A DNA stretch of 59,895 nucleotides from an uncultured Paenibacillaceae bacterium (lineage in GTDB: Bacteria; Bacillota; Bacilli; Aneurinibacillales; Aneurinibacillaceae): NCBI GenBank assembly GCA_937874515.1, contig CALNBV010000224.1:1-59895 (forward strand). The letters are read 5' to 3'. The notes beneath the pieces were generated by a model, which was not told the DNA's origin, ran no database searches, and saw only the letters and a program-made list of their open reading frames with translations. The position numbers and the translations under genes are program-made. This document shows, one piece after another, positions 16,739-26,146 of this stretch (positions are counted from its first letter, which is position 1; every line of letters begins with the position of its first letter).

Positions 16739-17986
16739 ATGGAATATTGGATTGACTTATCGCTAAATTTTCTCGGGCAGATTCCCCGTTTTTTTCTAAA
16801 TCCTATGTTGTACATCATTTTGCTTCTTCTTATGTTACTGTATCGGCGGGAAGTCGTGCTGCAACGCCGTCTTTTTAATACACGGGTGACCTCTGTGGTG
16901 GGTGAACTGGTGTCCGCCATGGGCAGGGGGATATTAGGAGGTTTGCTGATTACCCTTTTCTTATTTGCCCTTGGGGTTTCCTTTACTAATAAGGACGTGC
17001 TTCTTCTTGAAGGGATGACCCTTCTTCTGGGGTTGATCAATATCCGATATTTTCATATGGGAATCGGGGCAGGTGTGCTGTTGATTCTATCTTATCTCGC
17101 TAGTGTGATTCCACCCCTTCAAGTTGAATGGATGTCTCTCTTGCAAGAGAGTTTAGTGGAAATCAGTTCCTTTTCTATGGCAGTTTTAGCAGGGGCTATG
17201 TTTGTAATGGAAGGAATTTGGTTAGGAAAAGGAAAAAGGGAAGGTTTTTTTCCTATTATGGTTGATGGGAAAAGAGGGAGGACCGTAGGAGCCTATCAAA
17301 TCCGCCGTTTTTCTTTTTATCCCATGATGGTCCTCCTTACAGGGTCTGGAAGTGGCTTTTTTCCTTTACCGGGGATTGCAGGGTATGATGATGTTGCGAA
17401 AACAGGATTACCTGATGAGAAACTCCATCATGCACAAAAAGGATACTGGGTTATAGGCCTCGTGGTATTAGGGGTAGCCTGGTTTATTCCGAAAGCAGAG
17501 GTTCTAATGCTAGTGACCGGGTTGTGGATTTTTCTTGGGAATGAAGGGATTCGCTGGTCAGGTCGTTGGAAGGAAAAAGGGAAGGGTCCTTACTATGGAC
17601 GGGTGCCTAATGGGGTAAGGGTGATGGCTATCATTCCCAATAGTCCGGCAGCTCAAATGGATATCGAAGTTGGGGATGTGATTGTAAAAGTGAATGGTGT
17701 TACAGTTTCACACCAAAATGACATATATCCCTTATTGCAGCGACAAACAGCATTTTGTAAAATGGAAGTGTTGAATAAGGAAGGAAATATTAAATATTTG
17801 CATCGTTCGATTTACGAGGGGGAACCCCATGGGTTAGGCGTAGTTCCTGCACCTGATCAATTCGCCCGTCAGTATGTGAAGGAAGGCCCCTTATCCCTCT
17901 TTCGTTTATTTTCTTCCAGGATCCATTATATTAATGAACGTCCAGTCAACGAGGATTTAGGGCAAGGAAAGGATGTTTCCATGTGA
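16739..17986 (+). CDS. PDZ-domain polytopic membrane protein, MinJ-like
   Basis: 415 residues: about eight hydrophobic segments in the first 280 residues, then a PDZ domain (about 290-370, with GVRVMAIIPNSPAAQMDIEVGD). This architecture and its position after ctpB and before csbA-uvrB match MinJ of Bacillus, the bridge between DivIVA and MinD that places the division site. ATG 16739 follows GGGGGA. Sequence similarity to MinJ was not measured, so the assignment rests on architecture and order. Confidence 0.7.
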   Translation: MEYWIDLSLNFLGQIPRFFLNPMLYIILLLLMLLYRREVVLQRRLFNTRVTSVVGELVSAMGRGILGGLLITLFLFALGVSFTNKDVLLLEGMTLLLGLINIRYFHMGIGAGVLLILSYLASVIPPLQVEWMSLLQESLVEISSFSMAVLAGAMFVMEGIWLGKGKREGFFPIMVDGKRGRTVGAYQIRRFSFYPMMVLLTGSGSGFFPLPGIAGYDDVAKTGLPDEKLHHAQKGYWVIGLVVLGVAWFIPKAEVLMLVTGLWIFLGNEGIRWSGRWKEKGKGPYYGRVPNGVRVMAIIPNSPAAQMDIEVGDVIVKVNGVTVSHQNDIYPLLQRQTAFCKMEVLNKEGNIKYLHRSIYEGEPHGLGVVPAPDQFARQYVKEGPLSLFRLFSSRIHYINERPVNEDLGQGKDVSM

Positions 17987-18210
17987 TTTCTTATATTGTA
18001 GCGGCTTTATTGCCGGGAATTCTTGTAGCACTTATTGCACGTTTTTCCTTAAATATTTGGGTTGGTTTAATTGCCTCACTAGGGGTAATGATGGCGGTGT
18101 TTGATGGAGCCTATCAGCCCTTGCCAGTGATTATTACAGGCGTTGTTTCAGGATTAATTGGTTTATGGATTGGTTACAAGTGGATAAAAGATAAGAGTTT
18201 AACTAAGTAG
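17983..18210 (+). CDS. CsbA-like small membrane protein
   Basis: 75 residues with two to three hydrophobic helices and a Lys-rich C-terminus. Size, topology and position directly upstream of uvrB match CsbA (DUF2198), a sigma-B-controlled membrane protein of unknown role in B. subtilis. The GTG start overlaps the previous stop (GTGA), so it is co-translated with the MinJ-like gene. No sigma-B promoter was recognised. Confidence 0.6.
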   Translation: MISYIVAALLPGILVALIARFSLNIWVGLIASLGVMMAVFDGAYQPLPVIITGVVSGLIGLWIGYKWIKDKSLTK

Positions 18211-18242
18211 AAGGCTGCTTTCCGCGAAAGCGGCCTTTTTCC
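18211..18242 (+). terminator. Terminator after the csbA-like gene
   Basis: AAGGCTGCTTTC-CGC-GAAAGCGGCCTT followed by five T, immediately after the stop. Confidence 0.9.
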
Positions 18243-18258
18243 TATTGATGTACCCCTG

Positions 18259-18267
18259 TGGTATAAT
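18259..18267 (+). promoter_or_regulatory. Extended -10 promoter of uvrBA
   Basis: TGGTATAAT is an extended -10, 32 bp before the chosen uvrB start. No LexA/DinR box (CGAAC-N4-GTTCG type) was seen, although uvrBA is usually SOS-regulated in Bacillus. Confidence 0.55.
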
Positions 18268-18298
18268 GTTCGGAAGACGAAAAGGAACGGTGATTTTC

Positions 18299-20302
18299 TT
18301 GAATAGAGAGATGAAGAAATTCGAGCTGGTCTCCGAATATAGTCCTCAAGGGGATCAGCCTACAGCCATTGTTGAGCTTGAAAAAGGGATAAAAGATGGA
18401 GTCAAATACCAGACCTTGCTAGGGGCTACAGGTACAGGGAAAACCTATACCATTGCCCAGCTCATTTCCAAGGTCAATAAACCGACCCTGGTGATTGCCC
18501 ATAATAAAACCCTTGCAGCCCAGCTTACCAGTGAGTTCAAGGAGTTTTTTCCAAACAATGCAGTAGAATATTTTGTAAGTTATTACGACTATTATCAACC
18601 TGAAGCGTACATACCTTCTTCAGATACCTATATTGAAAAAGATGCGAGTATTAATGACGAAATTGATAAATTGCGCCATTCAGCCACCAGTTCTTTGTTT
18701 GAACGGTCTGATGTTATTATCGTCGCCAGCGTTTCCTGTATTTATGGCCTTGGTTCTCCTGAAGAATACAAATCCCTTCTACTATCTCTGCGCAAGGGGA
18801 TGGAAGTGAGTCGGGAAGAGGTCTTGTATCGCTTAATCGATATTCAATATGATCGCAACGACATTAATTTTATTCGTGGGACCTTTCGCGTTCGGGGGGA
18901 TGTGGTGGAAATTTTCCCTGCATCCAATAGTGAACATGCCATCCGTGTAGAGTTTTTCGGTGATGAAGTTGAACGGATTACGGAAATTGATGTCCTTACA
19001 GGAGAAATCCTGGGGGAGCGGGACCATGTGGCCATTTTCCCGGCGTCCCATTATGTGACTGGTCCGGAAAAAATGCAAAAAGCCATTAAAGGCATTGAAG
19101 TGGAACTAGAAGAACAGGTGGCCAGGTTTAAGGCAGAAGGCAAATTGTTAGAGGCCCAGCGTTTAGAACAAAGAACCCGCTATGATATTGAATTATTGCA
19201 GGAGATGGGTTTTTGTTCCGGGGTAGAGAATTACTCTCGCCATTTAACGGGACTGCCTCCTGGGGCTACACCTTACACGTTGATGGATTATTTCCCAGAG
19301 GATTTTTTGATTGTTGTGGATGAGTCCCATATTACTCTTCCTCAAATTCGGGGCATGTACAATGGGGACAAAGCAAGAAAAGACATGCTGATTAATTACG
19401 GATTCCGTCTTCCTTCTGCTGCGGATAACCGTCCCATGCGTTTTGATGAATTCGAAAAGCATGTATCCCAGATTATCTATGTTTCTGCCACACCTGGCCC
19501 TTATGAAATGGAAAAAGCGCCTGATTTTGTGGAACAGGTGATTCGTCCTACAGGTTTGTTGGATCCAACCCTGGAAGTACGGGGGACGAAAGGGCAAATT
19601 GATGATTTAATCGGTGAAATTAATGAGCGTATCCAACAAAATGAACGGGTGCTAGTGACAACCCTGACGAAGAAAATGTCCGAGGATTTAACAGATTACT
19701 TGAAGGATGTTGGCATTCGTGTCCGATACCTTCATTCAGAAATTAAAACGATTGAAAGAATGCAGATTATTCGGGATTTACGGTTAGGGGAATTCGATGT
19801 CTTAGTGGGGATTAACCTGTTGCGGGAAGGCTTAGACATTCCCGAGGTGTCCCTGGTTACTATTTTGGATGCGGACAAAGAAGGCTTTTTGCGCAATGAA
19901 CGTTCCCTTATCCAAACCATTGGGCGTGCCGCCCGTAATGCCCATGGACATGTTATTATGTATGCTGATAAAGTGACTCCTTCTATGCAAAAGGCATTAG
20001 ATGAAACTGAGCGGAGACGGGTCCGGCAAATTGCCTATAATGAGGAGCATGGCATTACGCCTCGTACGATTCAGAAGTCTATTCGTGATGTGATTGAAGC
20101 AACGAAAGCTGCAGAGAGCAGGGAAAGTTATCTTCCAGAAAAAGCGTATTCTAAACTGAATAAAAAAGAACGCAGGGAATTGATGGAGCGTTTAGAGCAA
20201 GAAATGAAGGATGCTGCTAGGCATCTTGATTTTGAACGTGCCGCTGAATTGCGTGATTTACTATTAGAAATTAAAGGGGAAGGAAGCGTTGGAAAAGGAT
20301 GA
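18299..20302 (+). CDS. uvrB: Excinuclease ABC subunit B
   Basis: The damage-verification helicase-like subunit of nucleotide excision repair. Walker A GATGTGKT is near residue 42, the beta-hairpin YYDYYQPEAYIP near 95, helicase motif DESH near 340, and the motif VI region QTIGRAARN near 540. A C-terminal UVR domain (ELMERLEQEM..) contacts UvrC. The TTG at 18299 has GGTGAT upstream; ATG 18311 (MKKFELVSEYSP) is an alternative. About 667 residues. It overlaps uvrA by four bases. Confidence 0.97.
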   Translation: MNREMKKFELVSEYSPQGDQPTAIVELEKGIKDGVKYQTLLGATGTGKTYTIAQLISKVNKPTLVIAHNKTLAAQLTSEFKEFFPNNAVEYFVSYYDYYQPEAYIPSSDTYIEKDASINDEIDKLRHSATSSLFERSDVIIVASVSCIYGLGSPEEYKSLLLSLRKGMEVSREEVLYRLIDIQYDRNDINFIRGTFRVRGDVVEIFPASNSEHAIRVEFFGDEVERITEIDVLTGEILGERDHVAIFPASHYVTGPEKMQKAIKGIEVELEEQVARFKAEGKLLEAQRLEQRTRYDIELLQEMGFCSGVENYSRHLTGLPPGATPYTLMDYFPEDFLIVVDESHITLPQIRGMYNGDKARKDMLINYGFRLPSAADNRPMRFDEFEKHVSQIIYVSATPGPYEMEKAPDFVEQVIRPTGLLDPTLEVRGTKGQIDDLIGEINERIQQNERVLVTTLTKKMSEDLTDYLKDVGIRVRYLHSEIKTIERMQIIRDLRLGEFDVLVGINLLREGLDIPEVSLVTILDADKEGFLRNERSLIQTIGRAARNAHGHVIMYADKVTPSMQKALDETERRRVRQIAYNEEHGITPRTIQKSIRDVIEATKAAESRESYLPEKAYSKLNKKERRELMERLEQEMKDAARHLDFERAAELRDLLLEIKGEGSVGKG

Positions 20303-23178
20303 GCCGCGAAAATATTGAAATAAAAGGTGCGCGGGCTAATAATTTAAAAAACATTGATGTCACCATCCCCCGGGATCAATTTGTGGTTTTAACAGGTTTG
20401 TCCGGTTCAGGGAAATCATCTTTGGCTTTTGATACCATTTATGCAGAGGGACAACGCAGGTATATGGAGTCCCTTTCTGCCTATGCTCGCCAATTTTTAG
20501 GGCAAATGGACAAACCGGATGTGGACTCCATCGAAGGATTGTCCCCAGCCATTTCCATTGACCAGAAAACCACCAGCCGGAATCCCCGTTCTACGGTGGG
20601 AACAGTTACGGAAATCTATGATTATTTGCGCCTGCTTTATGCCCGCATTGGCCGGCCCCATTGTCCTAATCATGGGATTGAAATTACTTCCCAAACCATA
20701 GAACAAATGGCGGATCGGATTTTGGATTACCCAGAAAAAACACGGTTGCAAATCCTCGCCCCTCTCTTGCAAGGGCGCAAAGGGGAACACGTGAAAATGC
20801 TGGAAGACATTCGTACCCAGGGGTATGTACGGGTACGGGTGGATGGTGAAGTACGCGAAGTAAACGATGACATTAAGTTAGAGAAAAACAAGAAACATAA
20901 TATTGAAGTGGTTATTGACCGTATTGTGGTAAAACCGGATATTCGCTCCCGGTTATCTGATTCTTTGGAGACAGCGTTGAAATTAGCTGGGGGACGTGTG
21001 CTTGTTGATATTATGGGGCAGGAAGAACTTCTTTTTAGCCAGAACTTCGCCTGTCCGATTTGTGGGTTTAGCATTGACGAGTTGGAACCTCGCATGTTTT
21101 CCTTTAACAGTCCCTTTGGGGCCTGTACTTCCTGTGATGGGTTGGGAAGTCGGTTAGAAGTGGATCCGGAATTGATTGTTCCTGATCCTACAAAAAGCCT
21201 GGCAGAAGGAGCGTTGGTGCCATGGAATTCAACAACCTCCCTTTACTATAGTTCCCTGCTGACAGGTGTGGCTGAACATTATGGTTTTGATTTCAATACA
21301 CCCTTTAACCAATTAACAGAGAAACAGCAACAGGTTCTTCTCTATGGAAGTGGAGAAGAGAAGATTAATCTCACTTATAAAAGCGATTTTAATGATAAGG
21401 TGCGGAGTGTCCATGCCTCTTTTGAAGGGGTAGCCAACAATGTGTACCGCCGATACAGAGAAACCAATTCTGAGCAAATGCGAGAATCATTAGGAAGCTA
21501 TTTATCTGAAAAACCTTGTCCCACATGTAAAGGGAAACGGTTAAAACCTGAAACTCTGGCGGTTTATATTAACGGGCAAAATATTGCCTATGCTACAAGC
21601 TTGTCTGTGAATCAAGCCTTTGATTTTTTTAGTACCCTTGATTTAACGGAAATGGAAGAGCAAATCTCCCGTTTAATATTGAAAGAAATTAAAGAGCGCC
21701 TGGGCTTTTTGCGCAATGTTGGCCTGGATTACCTGACCTTAAGCAGGGCTGCAGGTACTCTGTCCGGTGGGGAAGCTCAGCGGATTCGTCTGGCCACCCA
21801 GATTGGTTCTTCCTTGATGGGGGTGCTCTATATTCTTGATGAGCCTAGCATTGGCTTACATCAACGAGATAATGACCGCTTAATCAAAGCCCTGGAACAT
21901 ATGCGGGATTTAGGGAACACCTTGATTGTGGTGGAACATGATGAAGATACCATGCTTGCTGCAGATTATATTATCGATATCGGTCCTGGAGCGGGGATTC
22001 ATGGGGGAGAAGTCATGGCCACAGGGACCCCGAAGGAAATCATGGAAAACCCCAATTCTTTAACAGGCCAATATTTAAGCGGCAAGAAGTTCATTCCTGT
22101 TCCCCTGGGACGAAGAGAGCCAGGAGAACGGTGGATTCAGGTTAAGGGTGCCCGGGAAAACAATTTGAAAAACGTAAACTTGAAGGTTCCTCTTGGACTG
22201 TTTACTTGTATCACCGGGGTATCCGGGTCAGGGAAGTCTACATTGATTAATGAAATTCTGCATAAAAGCCTTGCCCGGGAATTGCAGCGGGCCAAGGATA
22301 AGCCAGGTGCTTTTGACGGGTTGGAAGGCATTGAGAACGTTGATAAAGTTATTGATATTAATCAGGCACCCATTGGGCGGACTCCTCGGTCAAACCCTGC
22401 GACGTATACCGGTGTTTTTGACGATATTCGTGACTTGTTCGCCCAGACTAATGAGGCGAAAGTGCGGGGGTACCAAAAAGGGCGGTTTAGTTTCAATGTG
22501 AAAGGCGGCCGCTGTGAAGCCTGCCGTGGGGATGGAATTATCAAAATTGAAATGCATTTCCTTCCCGATGTGTATGTTCCTTGTGAGGTTTGCCATGGAA
22601 AACGGTACAATCGGGAGACCTTGCAGGTGAAATATAAGGGAAAAACCATTGCCGATGTATTGGATATGACCATAGAAGATTCTGTGGAGTTCTTCACAAA
22701 CATTCCTCGTATAAACCGGAAAGTACAGACCCTTTTTGATGTGGGTTTAGGCTATATGAAATTGGGCCAACCGGCGACTACCCTTTCTGGGGGAGAGGCG
22801 CAACGGGTGAAATTGGCCTCAGAATTATATCGACGCTCTTCGGGGAAAACCTTATATATCCTTGATGAACCCACAACAGGTTTGCATATTGCGGATATTG
22901 ACCGCCTCCTTCAAGTATTGCAGCGCCTGGTGGAACAAGGGGATTCAGTGCTTGTGATTGAACATAATTTAGATGTAATCAAAACCGCAGATTATATCAT
23001 TGACCTGGGACCGGAAGGGGGAGAACAGGGTGGCTGTATTGTTGCTGAAGGAACCCCTGAACAGGTTTGCCAGGTGAAAGAATCCTATACAGGTTATTAC
23101 TTAAAACCCATTTTGGAAAGGGATCAAAAGCGGACGGAAGAAAGGTGGCAGACCCTTGAGGAAAATCCATGTTCGTAA
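20299..23178 (+). CDS. uvrA: Excinuclease ABC subunit A
   Basis: The damage-sensing ABC ATPase of nucleotide excision repair, 959 residues. It has two Walker A sites (GLSGSGKSS near residue 34 and GVSGSGKST near 640), two signatures LSGGEAQRI/LSGGEAQRV, and zinc-binding Cys pairs (CPICG near 250, CEACRGDG near 735, CEVCHGKRY). Its ATG overlaps the uvrB stop, so the two form an operon. Its 3' end overlaps the hprK start by 23 bases. Confidence 0.98.
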   Translation: MSRENIEIKGARANNLKNIDVTIPRDQFVVLTGLSGSGKSSLAFDTIYAEGQRRYMESLSAYARQFLGQMDKPDVDSIEGLSPAISIDQKTTSRNPRSTVGTVTEIYDYLRLLYARIGRPHCPNHGIEITSQTIEQMADRILDYPEKTRLQILAPLLQGRKGEHVKMLEDIRTQGYVRVRVDGEVREVNDDIKLEKNKKHNIEVVIDRIVVKPDIRSRLSDSLETALKLAGGRVLVDIMGQEELLFSQNFACPICGFSIDELEPRMFSFNSPFGACTSCDGLGSRLEVDPELIVPDPTKSLAEGALVPWNSTTSLYYSSLLTGVAEHYGFDFNTPFNQLTEKQQQVLLYGSGEEKINLTYKSDFNDKVRSVHASFEGVANNVYRRYRETNSEQMRESLGSYLSEKPCPTCKGKRLKPETLAVYINGQNIAYATSLSVNQAFDFFSTLDLTEMEEQISRLILKEIKERLGFLRNVGLDYLTLSRAAGTLSGGEAQRIRLATQIGSSLMGVLYILDEPSIGLHQRDNDRLIKALEHMRDLGNTLIVVEHDEDTMLAADYIIDIGPGAGIHGGEVMATGTPKEIMENPNSLTGQYLSGKKFIPVPLGRREPGERWIQVKGARENNLKNVNLKVPLGLFTCITGVSGSGKSTLINEILHKSLARELQRAKDKPGAFDGLEGIENVDKVIDINQAPIGRTPRSNPATYTGVFDDIRDLFAQTNEAKVRGYQKGRFSFNVKGGRCEACRGDGIIKIEMHFLPDVYVPCEVCHGKRYNRETLQVKYKGKTIADVLDMTIEDSVEFFTNIPRINRKVQTLFDVGLGYMKLGQPATTLSGGEAQRVKLASELYRRSSGKTLYILDEPTTGLHIADIDRLLQVLQRLVEQGDSVLVIEHNLDVIKTADYIIDLGPEGGEQGGCIVAEGTPEQVCQVKESYTGYYLKPILERDQKRTEERWQTLEENPCS

Positions 23179-24088
23179 TATAGTACAAAATTTCCAATGG
23201 AAAGTAATAAGTGGCGAAGGGGGAATCCTGCGGGAAGTGAAGGAAAGCGACCTCAGCCGGCCAGGCCTTCTCCTGGCTGGTTGTAGTGATCATTATCCTT
23301 CCCACAGGGTGCAATTATTAGGGTTAACGGAAATCAATTATTTGAAGAATCTAAGCAAAGAAGTGCAACGGGAACGGATTGACCAATTGTTGCAGGAAGA
23401 CACTCCTTGTGTTTGTGTGGCTCGAAGCCTGGATGTTCCTGAAGAACTGATTAAATGTTCTATGGAGAAAAACGTTCCTATTATTACTTCTTCTTTAGCT
23501 ACAACGAAATTAACCAGCAAATTAACCACCTATTTAGAAGGGCAATTGGCGCCAACAACCACCTTGCATGGTGTTCTTGTGGATGTGTATGGTGTAGGGG
23601 TGTTAATTGTGGGCCAAAGTTCCATTGGGAAAAGTGAAACGGCTCTGGAGTTGGTGAAACGAGGGCATCGCCTCATTGCCGATGATGCTGTTGAAATTCG
23701 CCAGACTCAGGAAAACCAGCTCATAGGCAGTGCCCCAGAATTAATTCAGCATTTATTAGAGATTCGGGGTGTGGGGATTATCAATGTGATGACCCTTTTT
23801 GGTGCGGGAGCGGTGCGCAATTATAAACGGATTTCTCTCGTTATTCGCCTGGAAATTTGGGATCCCAATAAAGTGTATGACCGTCTTGGCTTAGATGAAG
23901 ATAAGATGAAAATTATGGATACTGATGTGCCACAGATTACGGTCCCTGTACGTCCCGGGCGAAATCTGGCCATTATTTTAGAAGTGGCCTCCATGAATTT
24001 CCGCCTGAAACGAATGGGCTATAATGCGGCTGTGCATTTCAGCAAGAAACTAACAGATACCATCGAAGAAGCTGTAGAAGATATGTAA
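23156..24088 (+). CDS. hprK: HPr kinase/phosphorylase
   Basis: It phosphorylates and dephosphorylates the regulatory Ser of HPr and Crh in response to fructose-1,6-bisphosphate, ATP and phosphate, the sensor of carbon catabolite control. Walker A GQSSIGKSE is at about 153-161. The family signature EIRGVGIINV is near 201. TTG 23156 preceded by GAAAGGTGG gives an N-terminus that aligns with known HprK proteins; 310 residues. It overlaps the uvrA 3' end and is followed by lgt and ppaX, as in B. subtilis. Its target Crh is encoded at 44363. Confidence 0.96.
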   Translation: MRKIHVRNIVQNFQWKVISGEGGILREVKESDLSRPGLLLAGCSDHYPSHRVQLLGLTEINYLKNLSKEVQRERIDQLLQEDTPCVCVARSLDVPEELIKCSMEKNVPIITSSLATTKLTSKLTTYLEGQLAPTTTLHGVLVDVYGVGVLIVGQSSIGKSETALELVKRGHRLIADDAVEIRQTQENQLIGSAPELIQHLLEIRGVGIINVMTLFGAGAVRNYKRISLVIRLEIWDPNKVYDRLGLDEDKMKIMDTDVPQITVPVRPGRNLAIILEVASMNFRLKRMGYNAAVHFSKKLTDTIEEAVEDM

Positions 24089-24109
24089 TGTAGGGGAGGG
24101 GATCTATAG

Positions 24110-24940
24110 GTGTTAACAGGTGTGATTGATCCTGTGGCCTTACGGTTAGGTCCAATAGAAATCCACTGGTACGGTGTGATTATTGGTACCGCTGCACTCA
24201 TCGGTTTGATTCTGGCATTAAAAGAGGCAGAAAAACAAGGGTTTAATAAAGAGTTGATTTTGGATTTAATTATGTACGCTATTCCCGCGGCTCTGATTGG
24301 TGCAAGGGCCTATTATGTTATTTTTCGCTGGAATGAATATTACTCCATCTATCCTGGAGAAATTATTGCCATCTGGCATGGGGGCCTTGCCATTCACGGT
24401 GGTCTCATTGGCGCTTTTATTGCAGGGATTATTTTTGCCAGGGTGAAAAAGGTTTCCTTCTGGCGGATTGGGGATTTATTGGCCCCAAGCATTATTCTGG
24501 GACAGGCCATAGGCCGCTGGGGCAATTTTATGAACCAGGAGGCCCATGGTGGGCCCGTGTCTCGGACTTTTCTGGAAAACTTGCATTTGCCCAACTTTAT
24601 TATTGAGCAAATGTATATCAAGAATCCCCTGACAGGAGAATACCAATACTATCATCCTACCTTTTTATATGAATCCCTGTGGAATATGCTTGGGTTTATC
24701 ACCCTTCTTATCTTTCGCCGCAAGTTGCCTGTAAAACGGGGGGACATTTTCTTAACCTACTTAGTCTGGTATTCTGTGGGACGTTTCTTTGTGGAAGGAT
24801 TGCGAACAGATAGTTTAATGTTGTTTGGCGGGCTAATGCGGGCTGCACAGGTAGTCAGCCTGGTGTTCATTGTCGTTGCAGTGATTTTATTTATTGTTCG
24901 GCGAAAAAAGGGCTATGCTAATGAAAGATATGGTGCTTGA
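24110..24940 (+). CDS. lgt: Prolipoprotein diacylglyceryl transferase
   Basis: An integral membrane enzyme that adds diacylglycerol to the lipobox Cys of prolipoproteins. It has about seven helices, the motif HGGLAIHGGLIGA near residue 85 and the Lgt signature GRWGNFMNQEAHG near 137 with the essential Arg/Asn. 276 residues; GTG start behind AGGGGAGGGG. It is in the hprK-lgt-ppaX cluster. Its 3' end lies 20 bases before ppaX. Confidence 0.96.
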   Translation: MLTGVIDPVALRLGPIEIHWYGVIIGTAALIGLILALKEAEKQGFNKELILDLIMYAIPAALIGARAYYVIFRWNEYYSIYPGEIIAIWHGGLAIHGGLIGAFIAGIIFARVKKVSFWRIGDLLAPSIILGQAIGRWGNFMNQEAHGGPVSRTFLENLHLPNFIIEQMYIKNPLTGEYQYYHPTFLYESLWNMLGFITLLIFRRKLPVKRGDIFLTYLVWYSVGRFFVEGLRTDSLMLFGGLMRAAQVVSLVFIVVAVILFIVRRKKGYANERYGA

Positions 24941-24960
24941 TCGGAGGCTTTCTTGTACTT

Positions 24961-25611
24961 ATGAAATACCAGTATATTCTATTTGATTTAGACGGGACCC
25001 TCATTGATACCAATGATTTGATTATGACCTCTTTTTTATATACTCTGGACCTCTATTATCCTGGAAAGTATACAATGGAAGAATTAATTCCCCATATGGG
25101 CGAACCTTTGTATGACCAAATGCTTCTCTTTGGGCCAGAAAGGGCACAGGAACTTGTTGAAGTGTATCGGGAACATAATGAGCGAGTCCATGATGAACTG
25201 GTGAAGGAGTTCCCTGGCGTAAGGTCAACCCTGGATGCCTTACAGGACATGGGGGTTAAAATGGCGGTAGTGACTTCCAAAATGCGCAGGACGACAGAAA
25301 TGGGTCTGCGCCTTTTTGGGTTGGAGAAGTATATGGATAGTGTGATTTGTTACCAGGATACCGAGAAACATAAACCGGATCCGGAACCTTTACTGAAATC
25401 CATGAATGAGCTGGGAGCGGATCCAGCAAAAACCTTAATGATTGGTGACAGCCAGTATGATGTATTGGCTGCCCAACATACAGGCATCGATTCTGCAGGT
25501 GTGGCCTGGAGCTGGAAAGGGGCAGATTTTTTACAAAGTTTTACCCCCACTTATATGCTTCATCATATGGGGGAATTAATTGATATCGTGAAGGATTCCC
25601 CAGGAAGTTAA
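24961..25611 (+). CDS. ppaX: Pyrophosphatase PpaX-like HAD hydrolase
   Basis: A HAD phosphatase. In Bacillus, PpaX hydrolyses the pyrophosphate released by HprK/P when it dephosphorylates HPr, pulling that reaction. Motif I DLDGTLID is near residues 9-16, motif II VVTSK near 107, and motif IV GDSQYDVLAA near 163. ATG 24961 gives 216 residues, the usual PpaX length, although CGGAGG at 24941 is slightly far. Its neighbours lgt and hprK support the assignment. Confidence 0.88.
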   Translation: MKYQYILFDLDGTLIDTNDLIMTSFLYTLDLYYPGKYTMEELIPHMGEPLYDQMLLFGPERAQELVEVYREHNERVHDELVKEFPGVRSTLDALQDMGVKMAVVTSKMRRTTEMGLRLFGLEKYMDSVICYQDTEKHKPDPEPLLKSMNELGADPAKTLMIGDSQYDVLAAQHTGIDSAGVAWSWKGADFLQSFTPTYMLHHMGELIDIVKDSPGS

Positions 25612-25627
25612 TTTGAGGTGCTGCATG

Positions 25628-26146
25628 ATGGAAAAGAGAAAAACAGTCAGGTATCAGGTGCAAAGGGAAAAGGGAAACTCCCTCTGGCAAATTTATAAAA
25701 CGGTTTCCTTTTGGAAAGTGGTGAAGTGTTTTTTAGTGGTGCAAACGTCCCGCTATATTCCCTGGATGCCTGTGAAAAACTGGATGTATCGCACCTTCCT
25801 TGGCATGAAAATCGGTGAAAGAACAGCGGTTGCCCTCATGGTGATGATGGATACCATGTATCCTGAGGGAATTTCCATAGGTTCTAATAGTATCATTGGC
25901 TATAATACAACGATTTTGGCCCATGAGTATCTCATTGATGAATACCGGTTAGGGGATGTTACCATTGGCAATGAAGTGATGATTGGTGCCAATTGTACCA
26001 TATTGCCCGGGGTGAGCATTGGTGATGGGGCTATTGTTTCCGCAGGGACTCTTGTACATAAAAATGTTCCACCTGGCGCTTTTGTGGGGGGGAATCCCAT
26101 GGGGATTATTCGCCAGGGGAAGGATGAATCTAATGTTGATTTATAA
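25628..26146 (+). CDS. Acetyltransferase with left-handed beta-helix (YvoF-like)
   Basis: A hexapeptide-repeat acyltransferase of the maltose/galactoside O-acetyltransferase type. Repeats such as ISIGSNSIIGYN, VTIGNEVMIGANCTI and GVSIGDGAIVSAGTLV (about residues 85-150) end with the usual FVGGNPMGII. About 172 residues. The start is ATG 25628 (or 25625) behind GAGGTG. It follows ppaX as yvoF does in B. subtilis. The acceptor is unknown. Its 3' end overlaps the next gene by 14 bases. Confidence 0.8.
   Translation: MEKRKTVRYQVQREKGNSLWQIYKTVSFWKVVKCFLVVQTSRYIPWMPVKNWMYRTFLGMKIGERTAVALMVMMDTMYPEGISIGSNSIIGYNTTILAHEYLIDEYRLGDVTIGNEVMIGANCTILPGVSIGDGAIVSAGTLVHKNVPPGAFVGGNPMGIIRQGKDESNVDL

Noticed and set aside
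18245..18298. Upstream in-frame extension of uvrB
   Set aside because: It overlaps the promoter -10 and has no similarity to UvrB N-termini; TTG 18299 or ATG 18311 fits better.
18259..18298. LexA/DinR box for uvrBA
   Set aside because: No CGAAC-N4-GTTCG-type sequence is present in the promoter region; GTTCG near 18269 lacks a partner.
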